This document shows positions 6,697 through 11,981 of a stretch of 11,981 bases of DNA, piece by piece. Both the position numbers and the translations under genes were made by a program. Every line of letters starts with the position of its first letter. The stretch's first letter is position 1. The DNA is from an uncultured Anaerocolumna sp. (GTDB lineage: Bacteria; Bacillota; Clostridia; Lachnospirales; Lachnospiraceae). The stretch is from contig CALDJN010000188.1 of the NCBI GenBank assembly GCA_937901695.1, positions 1-11,981 on the forward strand. Direction: 5' to 3'. The notes below the pieces were generated by a model that ran no database searches, had not been told where the DNA came from, and was given only the letters and a program-made list of their open reading frames with translations.

Positions 6697-6772
6697 GAGA
6701 TTCTTCGCCTGTGGTTCAGGATGACATTCTTTTTGAGATTCTTCGCCTGTGGCTCAGAATGACATTCTTTTT
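6697..6772 (+). repeat. Two direct half-elements of the dispersed repeat, copy 4
   Basis: Two 38-bp direct repeats (6697-6734 and 6735-6772) differing at two bases, each gagattcttcgcctgtgg...tgacattctttt. Each is one arm of the family hairpin. Both are nearly complementary to 6440-6471, so a long-range stem with copy 3 is possible. They lie just beyond the 3' end of the convergent minus-strand gene. Confidence 0.75.
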
Positions 6773-6786
6773 TTAAGGGTCATTAT

Positions 6787-7860
6787 TTAATAGGTCAACT
6801 TTTTATATAATTCTTCAAAGCATTTATCGACCCCTTTAAAATCCATACTTTTTACGTAATATGCTTCTAAAAGTTCATGTTCTTTTTTAGTTTCTGAAAG
6901 TTTCATTAATGCTAGTTTAATTAGCAGTTCATATAGTTGGATGTTGTTATCTAATTCTTCTTGGTTCTTAATCTTTCTAGGCTCAATGATTTGGTTTAGG
7001 TTAATAGTTGCATCATATCCTTCCTCGAAATCATTTTCGGAAGTAATAATAATTGTATTTAATTCTGGTATTAATACATGCTGAAGCTTTTCGGGAATTA
7101 ATGGATGATAGTAACCTTCAACATCATAACCTCTTTTTAAGGATTCCTTTACAATAAAGTCCAATAATTTAGAGGAAGCATTTCTATTTTTACCGTTGAT
7201 TGCCCATATTTTATTTCCTTCGCATAAAAAATTGGTATATTCGATATATCCATTTGCTGTATACGCTTCACTAAATAATTTTCTCAATTTACCTAGCTGC
7301 TGTTTCCTATATTCCTGTAAGTTGTTTGGAAAGAGTTTTATAGAAACTTCCTTGCATAAATCCCAGAACTTATTATAATAAGTGACTTCATCATATATGG
7401 ATTGAATTTCTTCAAATATTAGGCCGGCACATTCTAAGTAACGATAAGCACTTTTATAGATATTCGATTTCTTTTTATTAATTTGCATGATTTCTCGTTT
7501 GTCTTCTTCCAACTTTTTATTATCTAAATAAATGCCAAGATTAATAATTTCATCTACTACTCCAGGAATTTTGGGATCTATTGTATGGGGAGCAGTACCA
7601 TCTACAAAGGCAATCTTTAATTTTGGAATCAAAATTCCATCTAAGCTGTCATTGTCGCTGGAACAATGAATGTATTCTATCTCATACCCTTTTTTAATTA
7701 TTCTGGCTACGAACTTTTTCATAAAAGAACTTTTTCCTACACCAGGACCTCCTTTTAAGATATAAATATGGTTTGCATCTTCTGGATTAAAGGTATAGTT
7801 AAAATAACTAAAAAATCCATGGGACGTATTATTGCCGGCAAATACATGTTTTTCTTTCAA
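6787..7860 (-). CDS. P-loop ATPase-like protein with duplicated domain (PRK06851-like)
   Basis: 357 residues, cytoplasmic (no signal or membrane segment). The N half has a Walker A GGPGVGKSS (37-45) and conserved-looking HCSSDNDSLDG (65-75) and LIPKLKIAFVDGTAPH (77-92). The C half repeats the same plan: GYIEY (204-208) parallels GFFSY (15-19), KIWAINGKNRNASSKLL (217-233) sits where the P-loop should be, and HVLIPELNTIIITS (261-274) parallels ILIPKLKIAFVDG. The second P-loop has lost GxxGxGK[ST]. This layout fits the PRK06851 family of uncharacterised two-domain ATPases; the substrate is unknown. The start is TTG 7860: AGGAAG (7873-7868) sits 7 nt upstream, and a good promoter lies just before (7893-7921). 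Single gene, convergent with the lipoprotein side. Confidence 0.85.
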   Translation of the reverse strand: MKEKHVFAGNNTSHGFFSYFNYTFNPEDANHIYILKGGPGVGKSSFMKKFVARIIKKGYEIEYIHCSSDNDSLDGILIPKLKIAFVDGTAPHTIDPKIPGVVDEIINLGIYLDNKKLEEDKREIMQINKKKSNIYKSAYRYLECAGLIFEEIQSIYDEVTYYNKFWDLCKEVSIKLFPNNLQEYRKQQLGKLRKLFSEAYTANGYIEYTNFLCEGNKIWAINGKNRNASSKLLDFIVKESLKRGYDVEGYYHPLIPEKLQHVLIPELNTIIITSENDFEEGYDATINLNQIIEPRKIKNQEELDNNIQLYELLIKLALMKLSETKKEHELLEAYYVKSMDFKGVDKCFEELYKKLTY

Positions 7861-7892
7861 ACTGGCACTTCCTAATATTGTAGTATAAACTT

Positions 7893-7921
7893 ATTATATG
7901 TAGGCATTTTTAATATGTTAA
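7893..7921 (-). promoter_or_regulatory. Sigma-A-type promoter for the P-loop protein gene
   Basis: On the minus strand, TTAACA (7921-7916), a 17-nt spacer, then TATAAT (7898-7893). Predicted transcription starts near 7886, giving a short leader of about 26 nt before TTG 7860. Confidence 0.75.
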
Positions 7922-8112
7922 CCTCGGGTGCCAGGCACCGCTCCAGTTATTTTACACATTAAGGAAATTCCCATGATTGTAGAAATATCAACGCCCTCTT
8001 TAGAGGTTTCAATAGATATCATAGTAGGTATGTTCTGGTTATGAGCATAGGATACGGATTCTTTCACATATTCCATAGCTATTTCTGGAACTGCTTCAGG
8101 AGCAGGGAACGA
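7918..8112 (-). pseudogene. Orphan coding fragment, family unknown
   Basis: A minus-strand frame open for 64 codons (8112 to the stop at 7920-7918) reads protein-like sequence, FPAPEAVPEIAMEYVKESV then AHNQNIPTMISIETSKEGVD, that looks like the C-terminal part of an enzyme-like domain. It is preceded by an in-frame TAA (8115-8113) and has no RBS or start at a sensible place. Its last codons run into a 13-bp palindrome, ggtgccaggcacc (7927-7939), whose translation (AVPGT) looks non-native, and its stop overlaps the -35 of the next promoter. Most likely a decayed gene end; the parent family is not recognised. Nothing else is seen in 8113-8250. Confidence 0.5.
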
Positions 8113-8254
8113 TTACAATCTAAAAATCGTTTCATATATATTTCTTCCTTTTTAATTAGATACTTTGTATAAATAATATTGTAGTTTGAAATAAAAAATG
8201 TATTTTATTACAAAAAAGAAGAATCTTATTACCAAGTTCTGTATAAATATATAG

Positions 8255-8284
8255 TAACCGTATAATAGGTTAAGATAAGGAGGA
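8255..8284 (+). promoter_or_regulatory. Putative promoter/operator and RBS of the PTS gene
   Basis: An inverted repeat taacc (8255-8259) / ggtta (8268-8272) exactly brackets a TATAAT box (8261-8266), an arrangement expected of a repressor operator over a -10. The -35 is poor (ttctgt at 8237-8242, 18-nt spacing), as at regulated promoters. RBS AGGAGG is at 8278-8283. No PTS antiterminator hairpin was recognised. Confidence 0.45.
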
Positions 8285-8291
8285 CTTGTAT

Positions 8292-9716
8292 ATGATGAAA
8301 TATCTTCAAAGACTTGGCAAATCACTAATGCTTCCTGTTGCAGCACTACCCGTTGCAGGAATACTAATGGGAATAGGATACTGGATTGGATCCTACTCGT
8401 GGGGAGCCGATAGTATAATTGCAGCATTTTTACTTAAAGCTGGTGGAGCTTTGATTGAAAATATGGCAATTCTATTTGCAATTGGTGTAGCAGTTGGTAT
8501 GGCAAAAGATAGTGATGGAACTTCTGCTTTAGCCGGCCTCGTTTCTTGGCTAATGATTACAACATTATTATCAAGTGGCGCTGTTGCAATGTTTACCGGT
8601 GTGGAAGCAGATCCGGCATTTGCTGTTATTAAGAACCAATTTATAGGTATCCTTTCGGGTCTAATTGGTGCTTCTTGTTATAATAAATTTAGAAATACCA
8701 AATTGCCGGATGCTTTGGCTTTCTTTAGCGGAAAGCGGTGTGTTGCAATTATAACTGCAGGAATATCTGTCTTGGTCAGTGTTGTATTATTCTTCTTATG
8801 GCCAGCTATTTATGGAGTTTTAGTAAGCTTTGGCAAATCTATTACAAGTACTGGTGCCATTGGAGCAGGTATCTATGGGTTCTTAAACCGGCTTCTCATT
8901 CCTGTAGGTTTACATCATGCACTGAACTCTGTATTCTGGTTTGATGTAGCAAACATCAACGATTTAGGTAATTTCTGGTCAGGAGTTGGAAAACTTGGAG
9001 AAACCGGTATTTATATGTCAGGCTTCTTCCCTGTTATGATGTTTGGATTACCAGCAGGAGCATTAGCTATGTATCATACTGCTAAGAAAGATAAGAAAAA
9101 ATTAGTAGCCGGACTTTTAGCATCCGCTGCATTATGTTCCTTTTTAACAGGAGTAACAGAGCCCTTAGAATTCGCATTTATGTTCTTAGCACCTGGATTA
9201 TACGTAGTTCACGCACTTTTAACCGGTGTTTCAGTGGCGATTGTTGGACTCCTTCCTGTAAGAGCAGGATTTAATTTTAGTGCAGGATTATTTGACTATT
9301 TACTAAGTTTTAAAGCACCAATGGCTCTAAATCCACTGTTATTGATACCAATTGGCATTGGATTTGCAGTTATATATTATATTCTGTTCCGTGTTGTTAT
9401 TACAAAATTCAATTTAAAAACACCTGGTAGAGAAGACGATGAAGAAGAGGAGTTAAAAGTAACTTTATCAAATAATAACCATGGGGAAGTAGCAGCCATT
9501 ATTTTAGAAGGTCTAGGCGGAAAAGAAAATATAAGTTCTGTAGATAATTGTATTACAAGACTACGTTTAGAAGTTAAAGATTATACTAAAGTAAATGAGA
9601 AGAAAATTAAGTCTGCAGGTGTAGCAGGAGTTTTGCGCCCAAGTAAGACCAGTGTTCAGGTTGTTATTGGTACTCAAGTACAATTTGTTGCAGATGCTTT
9701 TAAAGCTTTATTATAA
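8292..9716 (+). CDS. nagE: PTS permease IICB, N-acetylglucosamine type
   Basis: Membrane permease of the glucose/GlcNAc PTS superfamily that imports and phosphorylates its sugar. The 474 residues comprise a hydrophobic IIC domain (about 1-370) with GLHHALNSVFWFDV (206-219), GIYMSGFFPVMMFGLP and the sugar-site motif TGVTEPLEF (286-294); the linker NLKTPGRED; and a IIB domain (about 396-474) with phospho-acceptor Cys420 in VDNCITRLRL. There is no IIA domain, so a separate IIA (Crr type) must donate phosphate. The GLHHALNSVFWFD segment and the linker favour the NagE/NagP branch over glucose PtsG (whose signature is closer to GLHHIF); transport specificity is still inferred. I chose ATG 8292, 8 nt after AGGAGG, over the TTG at 8286, which is too close; ATG 8295 is also possible. 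It is a single gene, with no nagA/nagB beside it. Confidence 0.92.
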   Translation: MMKYLQRLGKSLMLPVAALPVAGILMGIGYWIGSYSWGADSIIAAFLLKAGGALIENMAILFAIGVAVGMAKDSDGTSALAGLVSWLMITTLLSSGAVAMFTGVEADPAFAVIKNQFIGILSGLIGASCYNKFRNTKLPDALAFFSGKRCVAIITAGISVLVSVVLFFLWPAIYGVLVSFGKSITSTGAIGAGIYGFLNRLLIPVGLHHALNSVFWFDVANINDLGNFWSGVGKLGETGIYMSGFFPVMMFGLPAGALAMYHTAKKDKKKLVAGLLASAALCSFLTGVTEPLEFAFMFLAPGLYVVHALLTGVSVAIVGLLPVRAGFNFSAGLFDYLLSFKAPMALNPLLLIPIGIGFAVIYYILFRVVITKFNLKTPGREDDEEEELKVTLSNNNHGEVAAIILEGLGGKENISSVDNCITRLRLEVKDYTKVNEKKIKSAGVAGVLRPSKTSVQVVIGTQVQFVADAFKALL

Positions 9717-9784
9717 GAGCTTTATATTAGAAATAAAAAGTTATCGTAAAAAAAGCATGTCATTGTTATGAAGGCATGCCATTA

Positions 9785-9967
9785 CTATGGAAGAACCATA
9801 GCAAGCTGGCTGCGGCAGAATTATCACGCAATAAACATTTCGTTTACTGTGGTGCTGTTAAGCGTGATAATTCTGAGCAAAAATTCAACGAAGTTGAATT
9901 CGCGAAGAATCTCTATCCCTGTATATATTGAGATTCTTCGCCTGAGGCTCAGAATGACCCCTTTTTT
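9785..9967 (+). repeat. Composite hairpin repeat, copy 2 (possible terminator)
   Basis: The more complete copy of the element at 1-220. The stems are 9785-9790/9796-9801; 9816-9829/9862-9875 (14 bp); 9870-9878/9947-9955 (9 bp); and inside the last, 9882-9889/9893-9900 and 9902-9913/9930-9941 (12 bp). The second and third stems overlap at 9870-9875, so only one can form. The last stem is followed by gaccccTTTTTTT (9961-9967), so the element may serve as terminator for the PTS gene, which lacks another convincing one in 9717-9784. Confidence 0.8.
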
Positions 9968-10080
9968 TACGATTATTCAACGTATTCATAATTCCTCTCT
10001 GTTTGTCTTGCATTTATTCTAACTACAAATTATAATATTCTTATGTTCATTTTTTCCAAGTGTTGGACAGATGAAAATAT

Positions 10081-10109
10081 TATACAAAGGAAAGGCTTTC
10101 TCTTATAAT
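10081..10109 (+). promoter_or_regulatory. Candidate promoter for the structured RNA region
   Basis: TATACA (10081-10086), 17-nt spacer, TATAAT (10104-10109). Transcription would begin near 10116, about 28 nt before the first stem at 10144. The -35 matches only 4 of 6 bases. Confidence 0.4.
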
Positions 10110-10143
10110 TAATGTAGTAAGTCAAATATATAGTAAGAAGCAA

Positions 10144-10325
10144 GTGTGAAGAGAATTTCTAAGGCGTCAAAAGACGCCGCCTAAGAAATTCTAAAACTTC
10201 ACACAGGAAGAACTCCACCATGAGAATCCATTGGAATTCTCATGGCGAACTTCTTCATCCATTATTTGAGATGTCGATTTGCGACATCATGTCGGGAAGT
10301 GTGATTAAAAGGAATTTTCACACTT
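10144..10325 (+). ncRNA. Structured RNA candidate, copy A
   Basis: A succession of stems with no coding potential: 10144-10151/10197-10204 (8 bp) enclosing 10152-10160/10184-10192 (9 bp) and a tip 10163-10168/10173-10178 with AAAA loop. Then 10207-10212/10251-10256 encloses 10218-10227/10236-10245 (10 bp, loop CCATTGGA). Then the unpaired atccattatttga, stem 10270-10276/10282-10288, the segment gtcgggaag, and 10297-10304/10318-10325. The part from 10205 to 10299 has a diverged second copy at 10481-10573 that keeps the stems by paired substitutions. The strand is inferred from promoter position and the downstream gene. Family not recognised; it is not a tRNA, 6S-like rod or GEMM. Confidence 0.6.
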
Positions 10326-10339
10326 TCTTATTGGCATAT

Positions 10340-10423
10340 AGTTTTTTAAACCCACCTGCCATACAGGTGGGTCATAGCCGCATTAGCTTCAAGTAAAATA
10401 CTGCCGGTGATTAAGACAGTATT
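10340..10423 (+). other. Linker hairpins between the two RNA copies
   Basis: A strong 9-bp hairpin acccacctg (10340-10348) / caggtgggt (10354-10362) follows a T6 run (10332-10337), and a 7-bp hairpin aatactg (10397-10403) / cagtatt (10417-10423) lies beyond it. Neither is followed by a T-tract. They could be part of one long RNA joining copies A and B. Confidence 0.45.
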
Positions 10424-10480
10424 GCAAGCAAGTTTGTGATATGCATCGGGACAAGGTGAAGAAAAGGAACATTCCCACTT

Positions 10481-10573
10481 AGAAAGAATTCCAAAATGAA
10501 ATCCATTGGAATTTTATTTTAAACTTATTTATCCAATATTTGAAATACCGCTATGGGGTATCCTGTTTGGAAG
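10481..10573 (+). ncRNA. Structured RNA candidate, copy B
   Basis: Diverged repeat of 10205-10299. The central stem 10493-10502/10511-10520 is fully paired (one G-U) although at most of its positions the bases differ from copy A. The loop CCATTGGA (10503-10510) is identical, as are the flanking atcca and tatttga segments. The lower stem 10483-10488/10525-10530 has one mismatch. The third stem keeps five pairs (10545-10549/10557-10561) with changed bases. The shared tail is GGAAG. The 5' enclosing stem is short and the last stem of copy A is absent, so B may be a reduced copy. Confidence 0.6.
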
Positions 10574-10601
10574 GTTGAAAGAAAATATACGTATAGAAAG
10601 G

Positions 10602-10691
10602 TTGCCACGAGACTATTCTTTACAACTTAATATTTGTGGCAGTATCACATCTGTAAGCAGAGTAACACATCTGTAAATATATGTGATATAC
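10602..10691 (+). promoter_or_regulatory. Leader hairpins and direct repeats before the TPR gene
   Basis: A stem 10602-10608/10636-10642 is followed by an 11-bp direct repeat cacatctgtaa at 10646-10656 and 10666-10676, exactly 20 bp apart (about two helical turns). The arm atgtgata (10681-10688) can pair with tatcacat (10643-10650) or, more weakly, with acacat (10665-10670), so the two repeats compete for one partner. This ends shortly before the weak RBS TAGGTG (10694-10699). It could be a regulator binding site or an RNA switch; no clear promoter was found here. Confidence 0.45.
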
Positions 10692-10704
10692 AGTAGGTGT
10701 AACA

Positions 10705-11904
10705 ATGAAGAAAATAAACTTACTAAAAGTGATTCTTGTATTGGTAATGATTTTATTACTTGGTGGATGCAGTGGTAATTCAGCTGGTAAGTTCTATAAA
10801 AAAGGTCTAAAAAATATAGATAATGGCAGTTATCAAGAAGCTGCGTCTAATTTTGCAAAAGCCATTGACCTAAATCCCAATCAGGCAGAGTACTATATTG
10901 ATTATGGAATGACCTTAATAATGCTAAATGAGAATAAAGAAGCAATTCTAACCTTTGATAAAGTAATTTTAGATAAAGAAAACTCTGCCGCGAACAAGAA
11001 TAATAAATTAGCTTATCGAGGAAAAGGGATTGCCTATTATAAATCTTATCAATACAAAGAAGCAATTGAACAATTTGACAGAGCGCTTTCCATTAACGAA
11101 TTAAGTGATTTAGATGTGGATATCTTATATTATAAAGGAAGTGCAGAAGAAAAGGCAGGTCTTTATGATGACGAAATTCAAACTTATACATTATTAGCAG
11201 AACAGGATTCATCCGATAGCAATGCATATAATCACCGTGGATTCGCTTATGGGAAATTACATCAATTTGATAAAGGACTTGCAGATTATGACAAAGCAAT
11301 TTCTTTAGAAAAGAGAAATTACAATCATTATTTGGGAAAATATTTTTTGCTTATGGATGCTGATAGGGCTGAGGAAGCATACAAAGTTTTAGAAAAAGCT
11401 GCAGCTATAAAAATTAAAACGGAAGAAGATAAATTTAATCTGGCAAAAGTTCATTATTATATGGAAGAGTATGATTTGGCAATAAATGAATTTAGTAAAG
11501 CATGTGAAAATGGTTTTGAAGAATCCTATTATTACCTTGGCAATATATACGAAATGAGAAAAGACTATGAAGAAGCTGTAAGTTATTATAAAAAGTATAT
11601 GGAAGCTGAACAAGTTTCAAAGACAGCATTGGTTTACAATCAGATTGGTGCTTGTCTTTTAGAATTAGGAAGAAATAGTGAAGCGCTTTCATATATTCAG
11701 ACCGGATTGAAATATCAAGAGAAAAGTTTGGAGCAGCCACTAAAACGAAATGAAATTATAGCCTATGAGAAAACAAGTGACTTTGTTACTGCTTACCAGC
11801 TTATGACCGATTATATAGAACAATACCCGAAAGATAAAGAAGCTGCAAAGGATTATGAATTTTTAAAAACACGGCAACCTGAAGTAAGTAATAAGAATAA
11901 TTAG
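10705..11904 (+). CDS. TPR-repeat lipoprotein
   Basis: 399 residues. A lipoprotein signal with lipobox LGGC (Cys22) anchors it outside the membrane. The rest is a solenoid of about ten tetratricopeptide repeats, starting near residues 29, 62, 103, 141, 174, 208, 240, 272, 308 and 348, with typical W/Y-G-A/Y-A-P spacing (for example AYRGKGIAYYKSYQYKEAIEQF). TPR proteins bind peptides or partner proteins and have no catalysis of their own; the partner is unknown. It starts at ATG 10705 behind a weak site (TAGGTG), consistent with low or controlled translation, and sits after the structured RNA region, which may be its leader (inference). The last codons (VSNKNN) are encoded by a sequence that is itself the first unit of the 16-bp array that follows. 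No downstream gene is seen before the window ends. Confidence 0.9.
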   Translation: MKKINLLKVILVLVMILLLGGCSGNSAGKFYKKGLKNIDNGSYQEAASNFAKAIDLNPNQAEYYIDYGMTLIMLNENKEAILTFDKVILDKENSAANKNNKLAYRGKGIAYYKSYQYKEAIEQFDRALSINELSDLDVDILYYKGSAEEKAGLYDDEIQTYTLLAEQDSSDSNAYNHRGFAYGKLHQFDKGLADYDKAISLEKRNYNHYLGKYFLLMDADRAEEAYKVLEKAAAIKIKTEEDKFNLAKVHYYMEEYDLAINEFSKACENGFEESYYYLGNIYEMRKDYEEAVSYYKKYMEAEQVSKTALVYNQIGACLLELGRNSEALSYIQTGLKYQEKSLEQPLKRNEIIAYEKTSDFVTAYQLMTDYIEQYPKDKEAAKDYEFLKTRQPEVSNKNN

Positions 11905-11981
11905 CAATAAAATAATAAGCAATAAGAATAATAAGCAATAAGAATAATAAGCAATAAGAATAATAAGCAATAAGAATAATA
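11887..11981 (+). repeat. 16-bp tandem array growing from the TPR gene's 3' end
   Basis: Units of agcaataagaataata start at 11903 (15 bp, one base short), 11918, 11934, 11950 and 11966; the last ends exactly at the window edge, so the array continues. Positions 11887-11902, still coding, are a variant of the same unit (agtaataagaataatt). The period is not a multiple of three, and stop codons occur throughout. Confidence 0.88.

Noticed and set aside
6697..6772. Possible CRISPR array
   Set aside because: The two 38-bp units are directly adjacent with no spacers and belong to the dispersed hairpin family.
9768..10022. Plus-strand frame of 84 codons
   Set aside because: It runs across the composite repeat and a terminator-like T-tract; no RBS and no protein-like sequence.
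10144..10423. T-box leader, group II intron end or tRNA-like element
   Set aside because: No T-box sequence, no domain V signature, no cloverleaf and no synthetase or reverse transcriptase gene nearby.

Overview
The window looks like a low-GC, Gram-positive Clostridia chromosome, perhaps Lachnospiraceae. Evidence is the strong A+T bias, AGGAGG-type ribosome sites, lipobox lipoproteins, a sortase with an LPKTG-anchored protein, a c-di-GMP-I riboswitch and a NagE-type PTS permease. The genus is inference. No tRNA, rRNA, CRISPR array or transposase gene was seen.

Positions 1-5540 form a cell-surface module, all on +. It contains a membrane sortase (355-1116), a c-di-GMP-I (GEMM-I) riboswitch leader (about 1216-1312), the secreted transglutaminase-fold protein it should control (1321-2115), and an 898-residue adhesin with Cna_B/SpaA domains and an LPKTG signal (2448-5144). 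Terminators separate the units. The sortase presumably anchors the adhesin; the transglutaminase-fold protein would act outside the membrane. Right after the adhesin (5207-5486) is a collapsed remnant of a second sortase + transglutaminase pair, so the module was once duplicated.

Positions 5540-7900 hold a small lipoprotein of unknown function (5744-6238), an 11-unit 15-bp tandem array starting at its stop codon, several hairpin repeats of a dispersed family, and on the minus strand a P-loop protein with a duplicated fold whose second nucleotide site is degenerate (6787-7860). It has its own promoter, whose -35 overlaps the end of a decayed gene fragment (7918-8112).

Positions 8255-9716 carry a NagE-like N-acetylglucosamine PTS permease (IIC-IIB), followed by a second nearly identical copy of the composite repeat that opens the window.

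Positions 10080-10700 are non-coding but highly structured. Two diverged copies of an RNA-like element (10205-10299 and 10481-10573) keep the same stem positions through paired base changes and share an identical 8-nt loop. I do not recognise the family; this is the best candidate here for something undescribed. It lies upstream of a TPR lipoprotein gene (10705-11904), whose 3' end has itself expanded into a 16-bp tandem array running off the window.
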